Assembly (NCBI GenBank): GCA_964432485.1
Contig: CAYSNP010000029.1
Span: 1-22,991 of the forward strand
DNA length: 22,991 nucleotides
Direction: 5' to 3'
Source: CAYSNP01 sp964432485
GTDB taxonomy: Bacteria; Bacillota; Clostridia; Christensenellales; DTU072
Position 1 is the first letter of the stretch; the number at the start of each line of letters is the position of its first letter. Below are positions 16,701 to 22,991 of this stretch, in pieces. The position numbers were made by a program, and so were the translations under genes. The notes beneath the pieces were generated by a model. That model saw only the letters and a list, made by a program, of their open reading frames with translations, searched no databases and was not told the origin of the DNA.

Positions 16701-17292
16701 TTTTAAGCATTTCTTTTGCTGCGTCGGTTTCTTTTTCTATATCTATTTCCATTAGCAACTCTCTAAGAGCTTCTGCTCCCATACCTGCTCTAAAAGTACC
16801 TTCGCCATGTTTTTCTATTGCTTCCCGATATTCCTCGTCTTTAATTACCTGCTTCTTGTAAAAGGTAGTTTCGCCGGGGTCAAGCACCACCAAAGCGGCA
16901 AAGTAAATTACGCTTTCTACCTGCTTATTGCTCATATTTAATACTGCGGAAAGCCTGGTAGGCACACCTCTAAAATACCAAATATGGGAGACGGGAGCAG
17001 CCAGTTCCACATGCCCCATTCTCTCTCTCCTAACTTTGCTTTTGGTCACTTCTACGCCGCACTTATCACAGATAACCCCACGATAGCGGATGCGCTTGTA
17101 CTTGCCGCAATGGCATTCGTAATCCTTTTGCGGTCCAAATATCTTTTCGCAAAACAATCCGTCTTTTTCTGGCTTTTGTGTCCTATAATTAATCGTTTCA
17201 GGTTTGGTAACCTCGCCATACGACCATTCTCTAATCTTTTCAGGTGATGCTATGCCTATTTGTATTGAATCAAAATTGTTAATTTCTACCAT
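13717..17292 (-). CDS. rpoC: RNA polymerase beta' subunit
   Basis: 1191 residues, normal for Firmicutes. The active-site loop [12 protein letters not shown] is intact, with Asp450, Asp452 and Asp454 as Mg2+ ligands. The N-terminal zinc site has Cys60, Cys62, Cys75 and Cys78. The second zinc site is Cys798, Cys873, Cys880 and Cys883. The block [20 protein letters not shown], rudder/switch regions and the trigger-loop region ([20 protein letters not shown]) are all readable. The start follows AAGGAG and lies 12 bases after the rpoB stop. Downstream is metK rather than the usual rpsL/rpsG cluster. Confidence 0.99.
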   Translation of the reverse strand: [1191 protein letters not shown]

Positions 17293-17304
17293 AAGTTCTC
17301 CTTT

Positions 17305-20300
17305 TTATATTTGGTCGTCATCATCAAATTCGCTTTGTAGCAACGATTCGCCATCGCTTGGGGCTTCGTCGTCGTCACGCTCGAAAATATCCATATCGGG
17401 ATAACTTTCCTCATCCGACTTTTGCCCCTCCAACGGGTCTAAGGTAATTAAATCTTCTTTATCATCGGCAAATATAGAGTCTACTGCCTCCTCGCCTAAG
17501 TCAAAGGTATCCTCGCCCTTAAAGGAATCAAAAATATCTTTTACATCGTCATCGCCAAAGGCGTCTTCTTCAAACAAAGATTCGAATCCGTGAGTATCCA
17601 TATCAAAATCCAATTGCAAATCTTCTTCGGTCTCGCCAAGCACCCTTTGCCTGTCGTAATCGTGCTCTTCTTCGTCCTCTTCGCTGTAAACAGTTTCTTC
17701 TTTACCGTCATACATTAAGCGCAAATCCAGCGCAAGGGATTGCATTTCCTTTTTAAGCACCTTAAACGATTCGGGAGTGCCGGGGTCTGCTGTGATATTG
17801 GACTTAATAATACTGTCAAATATCTTTTGCCTGCCCATAATATCGTCGCTCTTTACTGTAAGAATCTCTTGCAAAATATTAGCCGCTCCGTAAGCATACA
17901 GTGCCCAAACTTCCATTTCGCCAAACCTTTGTCCGCCAAATTGTGCTTTGCCGCCAAGAGGCTGCTGAGTGACCAGCGAATATGGGCCTACGCTTCGGGC
18001 ATGCATTTTATCGTCTACAAGGTGAATTAATTTAAGTGTATACATATAGCCTACTGTTACCCTACTTTCAAAAGGCTCTCCCGTCCTGCCGTCATAAAGC
18101 TGAATCTTACCGTCCGAAGGCAAATGATTTTCTTCAAATAATGCCTTAATATCATTTTCGGTAGCACCGTCAAATACCGGCGTTGCCACTTTTATATCCA
18201 GCATATTAGCAACTAGTCCTAAGTGAGTTTCTAAAACTTGCCCTATATTCATACGACTGGGCACTCCAAGAGGATTCAGCACTATCTGCAAGGGAGTGCC
18301 ATCCTCCATAAATGGCATATCCTCTCGGGGTAGTATGCGAGATATTACGCCTTTATTACCGTGACGGCCTGCAATCTTATCACCTACTGAAATCTTGCGC
18401 TTTTGAGCTACATAAACCCTAACTAACTTATTTACGCCCGGAGCAAGTTCGTCCTTGTTCTTTCTGTCAAAAACTTGAACATCTACAACAGTACCGCCTT
18501 CACCATGAGGTACTTTAAGGGATACATCTCTAACTTCTCTTGCCTTTTCGCCAAAAATCGCCCTTAACAGCCTTTCCTCAGGGGTAAGCTCGGTTTCGCC
18601 TTTAGGGGCTACTTTCCCTACCAGATAATCGCCGGTTGTAACCTCGGAGCCTACCAAGACAATGCCCTCATCATCTAGATATTTTAGCAAGTCCTCACTC
18701 ACATTGGGAATATCACGAGTAATTTGCTCCTCGCCCAGCTTAGTGCTGCGAGCTTCTAGCTCATATTCTTCAATATGAATAGAAGTAAAGATGTCCTCTT
18801 TAACTAAATCTTCGCTAATTAGAATTGCATCTTCATAGTTATATCCTTCCCAAGTCATAAAGCCTATTAGGATATTGCGCCCTAGGGCAAGCTCTCCGTG
18901 CTCTGTGCTTGGTCCGTCGGCAAGCAAGCTGCCCTTTTCTACGCTATCCCCTTTGCTCACACGTGGAATTTGATTAATGCAAGTGCCTTGATTGCTGCGC
19001 TTAAACTTGTTTAGAAAATACTCTTGGACAAATCCGTCCTTTTCTTTAACCTTAATAAGGTCAGCACTGGCATAAATTACTTCGCCCGCTTCCGTAGCAA
19101 ACTTGGCAACTCCGCTATCTCTTGCCACAACGCATTCCATTCCCGTACCTATAAGCGGAGATTGAGGGGTCAATAACGGCACTGCTTGCCTTTGCATATT
19201 AGAGCCCATTAGCGCACGGTTGGCATCATCGTTTTCTAAGAAAGGTATCAAAGAGGTAGCAACGCTAACAAGCTGCTGAGGCGAGACATCCATATAATCT
19301 ACCTCATCTCTATGATACTCCTTTATAAAGTCCTTATAGCGGCAAGTTACCCTTTCGTTTATAAAGGTACCGTCCTCATTGAGAGGCTCGTTTGCTTGTG
19401 CTATAACAAGCTCGTCTTCCTCATCAGCAGGCAAATACTCCACCTCATCAGTAACTACACGCTTAGCTTTGTCCACCTTTCTGTAAGGTGCTTCGATAAA
19501 GCCATAGTCGTTAACTTTGGCAAAGCTGCTAAGAGAGGTAATCAGCCCTATATTTTGACCTTCGGGTGTTTCTATGGGGCACATTCTGCCATAGTGGGAA
19601 TGGTGCACATCTCGCACTTCAAAGCCCGCTCTCTCACGGTTAAGGCCGCCGGGGCCCAATGCAGAAAGTTTGCGCTTATGGGTAAGCTCCGCTATAGGAT
19701 TGGTTTGGTCCATAAATTGCGAAAGCTGGGAAGAGCCAAAGAACTCTCTGATTGCGCTGGAAACAGGTCTGATATTTATTAGCGTTTGAGGGGTGATTTC
19801 GTTTGGGTCGGGGGCTATACTCATTTTATCTCGTATTGCTCGCTCTAGCCTGCTAATACCTATACGGAATTGATTTTGAAGCAATTCGCCTACGCTGCGC
19901 ACCCGCCTATTGGAAAGGTGGTCGATATTGTCCACTTCAAAGAATTCGTATTTCATTCCTAAATTATAATTCACCGCAGCTACAATATCGTCTAAGGAAA
20001 TATGTTTAAGCTGCAGCCTGTCAATATTGACAATACAAGCCTGTTTTAGCTGCTCTAAATCGTTGCCGCATTCCTGCAAAAGAGGAAGCAGAGCAGGATA
20101 GTATACCTTTTCGGTAATCCCTATCTCTTTAGGGTCGCTCTTTAGATAATAGGCAAGGTCAACGGTATTGTTACCTATAACCTTAAACCTCTTTAGCTCA
20201 TTGTTTTCGTCAGCTTCTGTAGTATAGATAAAAGCGCTGTTGATACCCATATTTTGCAGTTCTATAGCTTTTTCTTTGGTAACTACATCGCCTTTTTCTG

Positions 20301-21216
20301 CTAATATCTCGCCATCGTGCACAATATCCTCTGCAAGTGTTTGGCCTATTATACGCTTGGCAAGAGACAGCCTCTTATTAAACTTAAATCTGCCCACTTT
20401 GGAAAGGTCATAACGCCTGTAATCAAAAAATGTATTGGAAAGCAATGCGTCAATATGGCTTTGGGTAGGGACTTCGCCCGGCTTTAATTTGCGGTAAACT
20501 TCTATCTTAGCGGTTTCTGTATTGTCAATTTCAGTACCGTCTTTTTCAATTGAACTTGCTATCATACTGTCATTGCCAAAAAGCTCTAACAGCGCATCGT
20601 TTGCACCGTAACCAAAAGCTCGCAACAGCACCGTAGCAGTAATCTTGCGTTGGCGGTCAATACGCACAAATAGCACATTATTAGCGTCTTGCTCGAACTC
20701 TAACCAAGCTCCCCTATTGGGAATAAGGGTAGTATCGTAACGCATAATACCGTTTTTGTCCAGCGCGCCCGTGGTATAAACTCCGGGGGAGCGCACAAGC
20801 TGACTTACTACAACACGCTCTGCACCGTTAATAATAAAAGTGCCCGTTTCGCTCATTTTAGGGATATCGCCCATAAAAATCGTCTGTTCTACCATTTCGC
20901 CGGTCTCTTTAATGGTGAGCCGCACCTTAGCTTTTAGAGATTGGGTGTAATTGGCATCCCTATTCTTACATTCGTCAATATCATATTTGCTTTCGCTATC
21001 AATCTCATAATCCAAAAACTCTAGCGCCAACTTGCCGCTATAGTCACTTATTGGGGAAAAATCTTTAAATACTTCGCCAATCCCATGCTTAACAAAATAT
21101 TCGTATGATTTCTTTTGTATTTCAATAAGATAAGGAATATCAAGAATATTTTTAATCTTACTAAAGCTCATTCTGTCAGTATTGCCACATTTAATCTTGT
21201 GAACTCTCTCCAGCAT
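17305..21216 (-). CDS. rpoB: RNA polymerase beta subunit with long acidic C-terminal tail
   Basis: 1303 residues, roughly 100 longer than most Firmicutes RpoB. The core is standard. The rifampicin pocket (GSSQLSQFMDQTNP to SALGPGG) has the susceptible consensus, with Asp503, His513 and Ser518 matching E. coli 516, 526 and 531. The catalytic block GDKIAGRHGNKG is at 945-956. The conserved C-terminal region ends near LDLRLMYDGKEE. From about 1170 to 1303 there is a disordered tail of 134 residues, of which I count 56 Asp or Glu. It contains repeated short patterns such as F-D-S-F and D-S-I-F in an acidic setting. The ATG follows AGGAG at 21226-21230. A promoter lies about 155 bases upstream. 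RplJ and RplL genes are not in the window. Confidence 0.99.
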   Translation of the reverse strand: MLERVHKIKCGNTDRMSFSKIKNILDIPYLIEIQKKSYEYFVKHGIGEVFKDFSPISDYSGKLALEFLDYEIDSESKYDIDECKNRDANYTQSLKAKVRLTIKETGEMVEQTIFMGDIPKMSETGTFIINGAERVVVSQLVRSPGVYTTGALDKNGIMRYDTTLIPNRGAWLEFEQDANNVLFVRIDRQRKITATVLLRAFGYGANDALLELFGNDSMIASSIEKDGTEIDNTETAKIEVYRKLKPGEVPTQSHIDALLSNTFFDYRRYDLSKVGRFKFNKRLSLAKRIIGQTLAEDIVHDGEILAEKGDVVTKEKAIELQNMGINSAFIYTTEADENNELKRFKVIGNNTVDLAYYLKSDPKEIGITEKVYYPALLPLLQECGNDLEQLKQACIVNIDRLQLKHISLDDIVAAVNYNLGMKYEFFEVDNIDHLSNRRVRSVGELLQNQFRIGISRLERAIRDKMSIAPDPNEITPQTLINIRPVSSAIREFFGSSQLSQFMDQTNPIAELTHKRKLSALGPGGLNRERAGFEVRDVHHSHYGRMCPIETPEGQNIGLITSLSSFAKVNDYGFIEAPYRKVDKAKRVVTDEVEYLPADEEDELVIAQANEPLNEDGTFINERVTCRYKDFIKEYHRDEVDYMDVSPQQLVSVATSLIPFLENDDANRALMGSNMQRQAVPLLTPQSPLIGTGMECVVARDSGVAKFATEAGEVIYASADLIKVKEKDGFVQEYFLNKFKRSNQGTCINQIPRVSKGDSVEKGSLLADGPSTEHGELALGRNILIGFMTWEGYNYEDAILISEDLVKEDIFTSIHIEEYELEARSTKLGEEQITRDIPNVSEDLLKYLDDEGIVLVGSEVTTGDYLVGKVAPKGETELTPEERLLRAIFGEKAREVRDVSLKVPHGEGGTVVDVQVFDRKNKDELAPGVNKLVRVYVAQKRKISVGDKIAGRHGNKGVISRILPREDMPFMEDGTPLQIVLNPLGVPSRMNIGQVLETHLGLVANMLDIKVATPVFDGATENDIKALFEENHLPSDGKIQLYDGRTGEPFESRVTVGYMYTLKLIHLVDDKMHARSVGPYSLVTQQPLGGKAQFGGQRFGEMEVWALYAYGAANILQEILTVKSDDIMGRQKIFDSIIKSNITADPGTPESFKVLKKEMQSLALDLRLMYDGKEETVYSEEDEEEHDYDRQRVLGETEEDLQLDFDMDTHGFESLFEEDAFGDDDVKDIFDSFKGEDTFDLGEEAVDSIFADDKEDLITLDPLEGQKSDEESYPDMDIFERDDDEAPSDGESLLQSEFDDDDQI

Positions 21217-21233
21217 CTACAGTCACTCCTTAT

Positions 21234-21263
21234 AAAAAAAATTATGCAAAAGAAACTTTTGCA
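21234..21263 (-). terminator. Terminator-like hairpin in the rpoB leader
   Basis: Read on the - strand: TGCAAAAG, a TTT loop, CTTTTGCA, then TAA and eight T residues. The eight-base stem is perfect, and three more pairs are possible past one mismatch. It lies between the rpoB promoter and the rpoB ribosome-binding site, only about 18 bases before the coding start. Its low GC makes it weak as an intrinsic terminator, so it may be an attenuator or a pausing/RNA-stability element. Confidence 0.4.
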
Positions 21264-21370
21264 AAATATAAACAACTTATGCAAAGATATGCACATCTTA
21301 AATTCTTTAGCCTTAAAAACACGCTAAAATATCCCTTTCTTGTTAAAGCACCAAAATAAGGCATTCTATT

Positions 21371-21399
21371 ATAATATCACCATTTGTAAAGTAAGTCAA
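21371..21399 (-). promoter_or_regulatory. rpoBC promoter
   Basis: On the - strand, TTGACT (21399-21394) and TATTAT (21376-21371) are separated by exactly 17 bases, near-consensus for the housekeeping sigma factor. Transcription would start near 21364, leaving a leader of about 148 bases before rpoB. The promoter lies between rpoB and the IS30 ends at 21447, so the insertion region does not separate it from rpoB. It probably drives the whole five-gene string. The remaining part of 21217-21555 holds only the leader hairpin and the IS ends. Confidence 0.7.
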
Positions 21400-21446
21400 A
21401 CACTTTAAGTAAAAAAAAGTGATTTTTTATGGTATTAGTAATTTCA

Positions 21447-21532
21447 GTAATTTCTCAAAGTAAGTTCCATAGTGGAAATTGAAGTGGACTTTACCTTGAG
21501 AAACTTTTTGGGGTAGACTTTAGTATGATAAA
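21447..21532. repeat. Left group of IS30-type end sequences
   Basis: Three variants of one 19-bp motif (consensus TGGAMKTTASYWTGAKAAA). One is on the - strand at 21451-21469, one on the + strand at 21485-21503 (TGGACTTTACCTTGAGAAA), and one on the + strand at 21514-21532 (TAGACTTTAGTATGATAAA). The last is the likely left terminus of the transposase element. The first sits in a 28-bp stretch (21447-21474) perfectly repeated in inverse at 22960-22987. The second sits in a 22-bp stretch (21483-21504) repeated directly at 22808-22829. Confidence 0.85.
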
Positions 21533-22804
21533 TTATACTAAGGAGGACGAACCTTTTGAACACTAAACCTACAAAGAAAAATTTGCACCTTACTCTTGAT
21601 GACAGAATTGTGATTCAAGAATGCCTATCGCACGGTATGTCTTTTAAAGCTATAGGGAAACGTGTCGGGAAAGATCCCACTACCATTTCCAAAGAGATTA
21701 AAAAGCACATTGTCATTTCACCGACTAAGATTAAACGTACCGACTCCAACGGGCAAGCAATTGTTGCCCTTTGCCCTAAGCTCTTGCGACCGCCTTTTGT
21801 TTGCAACCCTTGCCCGAAAGCTCGTTCAGCTTGCGGATTTGACCGCCATATCTACTACGCAAAACAAGCTAATACAGCTTATGAAAAACTTCTCTCTGAA
21901 GCTCGCGAAGGCGTTATGTTTAATAAGCAAGAGTTTTTCGATATAGACTTAATAATTGCTGAGGGTATCAAAAATGGACAGCATCTTTACCATATCGTAA
22001 AAACAAATGACCTTCCTGTATCAATATCCACCATATACCGCCACTTAAAAAAGGGCTTTCTATCTGTTTCCGCTATTGACTTCCCTCGTGTGGTTAAATT
22101 CAAAGGACGCAGCGTTAAACCTTCCCAATACATACCAAAAGGGCTTAAAATCGGCAGAAGTTACAAGGATTTTGAGCTTCTTAAGGAAAATGAAGTGCTT
22201 TCTTCTTGGTGTGAAATGGATACTGTTATCGGTAAAATTGGCGGCAAAGCTATCCTTACCTTTTGCTTCGTTCCGTATAACTTCATGTTTGGATTGCTAC
22301 TTGATAATAACGATTCTTTAGAAGTTACACGAAATATCGTTGCCTTAAAAACACGCCTTTTGCACGCTGGTAAACCCTTCGAGCTTTTCTTTAAAGTACT
22401 CCTCACCGATAACGGCGGAGAATTCACCAATGTATTCGCTATCGAAAATGACCACGAAGGGAATCCCGAATGCAAACTTTTCTTTTGCGACCCAATGCAG
22501 CCAAATCAAAAAGCTCATATCGAAAAAAATCATACCCTGCTCCGCGACATTGTGCCTAAAGGGACACCGTTTGAAAACTTTACACAAGAACATCTCAATG
22601 TAATATTCTCTCATATCAATGGAGTCAAACGACAATCCTTTGGTGGCAAATCCGCCTATGAAATGTTTTCGTTTGTCTTTGGGCAGGAAGTTCTCGCTTT
22701 GCTCGGTATTGCATACATACCGCCTACGGAGATAATACAGTCACCTAAATTGCTGAAGCTGTTAGGTATTAAAATCTAAAAAAGTTTATCATACTAACTT
22801 CCAC
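21513..22804 (+). mobile_element. IS30-family insertion sequence
   Basis: A 1292-bp unit bounded by imperfect 20-bp inverted repeats, 21513-21532 against 22785-22804, matching at 17 of 20 positions including a 13-base perfect inner block (TTAGTATGATAAA). It contains one complete transposase gene. No short direct target duplication is evident at these borders. An alternative outer boundary is the perfect 28-bp inverted pair 21447-21474 / 22960-22987, which would make a unit of about 1.54 kb. The true ends are therefore uncertain, but the family assignment is firm from the transposase. Confidence 0.75.
21556..22779 (+). CDS. IS30-family transposase, intact
   Basis: 407 residues from a TTG start with AGGAGG at 21541-21546, nine bases upstream. 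The N-terminal helix-turn-helix (residues ~12-45) contains the IS30-type phrase KDPTTISKEIKKH. Next comes a cysteine-bearing segment with CPKARSACGF. The DDE catalytic core has Asp222 (CEMDTVIG), Asp285 (TDNGGEF) and Glu323 (HIEKNHTLLRD). The second Asp and Glu are separated by 37 residues, slightly more than I expect for IS30. The closing region with INGVKRQSFGGKSAYEMF matches the family. There is no frameshift or internal stop, so the enzyme may be active. It would cut and join at the 19-bp end motifs that surround it. Confidence 0.95.
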   Translation: MNTKPTKKNLHLTLDDRIVIQECLSHGMSFKAIGKRVGKDPTTISKEIKKHIVISPTKIKRTDSNGQAIVALCPKLLRPPFVCNPCPKARSACGFDRHIYYAKQANTAYEKLLSEAREGVMFNKQEFFDIDLIIAEGIKNGQHLYHIVKTNDLPVSISTIYRHLKKGFLSVSAIDFPRVVKFKGRSVKPSQYIPKGLKIGRSYKDFELLKENEVLSSWCEMDTVIGKIGGKAILTFCFVPYNFMFGLLLDNNDSLEVTRNIVALKTRLLHAGKPFELFFKVLLTDNGGEFTNVFAIENDHEGNPECKLFFCDPMQPNQKAHIEKNHTLLRDIVPKGTPFENFTQEHLNVIFSHINGVKRQSFGGKSAYEMFSFVFGQEVLALLGIAYIPPTEIIQSPKLLKLLGIKI

Positions 22805-22987
22805 CTTAGTGGACTTTACCTTGAGAAACCATTCTTGAAGGCCTTTTTTTGCTATGCAAAATTCATATTTTTCCCTGTAGCTCCTTAATAAATGGACTTT
22901 ACTATGAGAAATTTGTCATACTAACTTCCATTTATCATACTAACTTCCATATCAGGTATCACTATGGAACTTACTTTGAGAAATTAC
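22785..22987. repeat. Right group of IS30-type end sequences
   Basis: Six variants of the 19-bp end motif: - strand at 22785-22803, + strand at 22810-22828, + strand at 22893-22911, - strand at 22912-22930, - strand at 22931-22949, and + strand at 22965-22983. The third and fourth touch with no spacer as an inverted pair, and the fourth and fifth are direct tandem copies. The first and second face outer end to outer end with only a few bases between. The last lies in the 28-bp stretch 22960-22987 that inversely matches 21447-21474. No gene is visible after 22779. Confidence 0.85.
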
Positions 22988-22991
22988 GTTT

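Noticed and set aside
13757..16861. Several open frames on the + strand opposite rpoC (for example 14984-15586 and 16361-16861)
   Set aside because: They are antisense to a strongly conserved gene, have no ribosome-binding sites or family features, and show compositions expected of shadow frames.
19312..19782. Open frame of 156 codons opposite rpoB
   Set aside because: It lies entirely within the conserved rpoB core on the opposite strand, with no start site or domain support.
21401..21428. CACTTT/AAAGTG stem followed by a T run on the + strand, like a terminator
   Set aside because: The stem is only six AT-rich pairs with a nine-base loop, and no + strand gene lies upstream for it to end. 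It more likely reflects the AT-rich upstream part of the rpoB promoter.
21447..21500. Outward promoter from the IS end driving rpoB (TTGAGA on the - strand)
   Set aside because: The best -10 candidate is only 15-16 bases away and poor, while a much better native promoter lies at 21371-21399.

Overview
The window looks like an AT-rich Clostridia-type (low-GC Firmicutes) chromosome, probably an uncultured or gut relative. The housekeeping proteins (RpoB, RpoC, MetK, RecD2, ComF) read as Firmicutes, Shine-Dalgarno sites are strong, and there is a Na+-pump decarboxylase subunit typical of fermenting anaerobes. No species can be named from the sequence alone.

Layout. (1) 1-7898, + strand: a seven-gene accessory cluster behind a clear sigma-A-like promoter and a 17-bp palindrome. 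It encodes a zinc-ribbon/TPR-like protein, a two-TM protein with a duplicated extracytoplasmic loop, an 893-aa HerA/DUF87-like ATPase with a Cys-rich tail, an acidic repeat-bearing HExxH metallopeptidase, a 98-aa protein translationally coupled to it, an SPFH protein with a SHOCT tail, and a four-TM protein with a soluble tail. I do not recognise this combination as a named system, and it is the best candidate here for something undescribed. (2) 7899-8143: intergenic DNA with two tandem copies of a degenerate palindromic repeat, then a promoter. (3) 8144-9503, + strand: beta subunit of a Na+-translocating decarboxylase and a 59-aa membrane protein resembling a small OadG-type subunit, with no alpha or biotin-carrier gene in view. 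(4) 21216 down to 9500, - strand: one long gene string rpoB-rpoC-metK-recD2-comF with short gaps or overlaps, driven from a good promoter at 21371-21399. Its last gene overlaps the small decarboxylase-subunit gene tail to tail. RpoB carries an unusual acidic C-terminal tail of about 134 residues. The usual neighbours rplJ/rplL (upstream) and rpsL/rpsG (downstream) are absent from the window. (5) 21447-22991: an IS30-family transposase gene surrounded by at least nine variants of one 19-bp element end, in both orientations, including a perfect 28-bp inverted pair that brackets the unit.

How the parts work together. The - strand genes are core transcription, S-adenosylmethionine synthesis and DNA-processing functions. 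The decarboxylase pair would couple a decarboxylation to Na+ export if its partners lie elsewhere. The accessory cluster combines membrane proteins, an SPFH scaffold, an AAA-like motor and a protease, which suggests a membrane-associated assembly, but its function is unknown. The IS30 region appears to have received repeated insertions at its own ends just upstream of the rpoB promoter.
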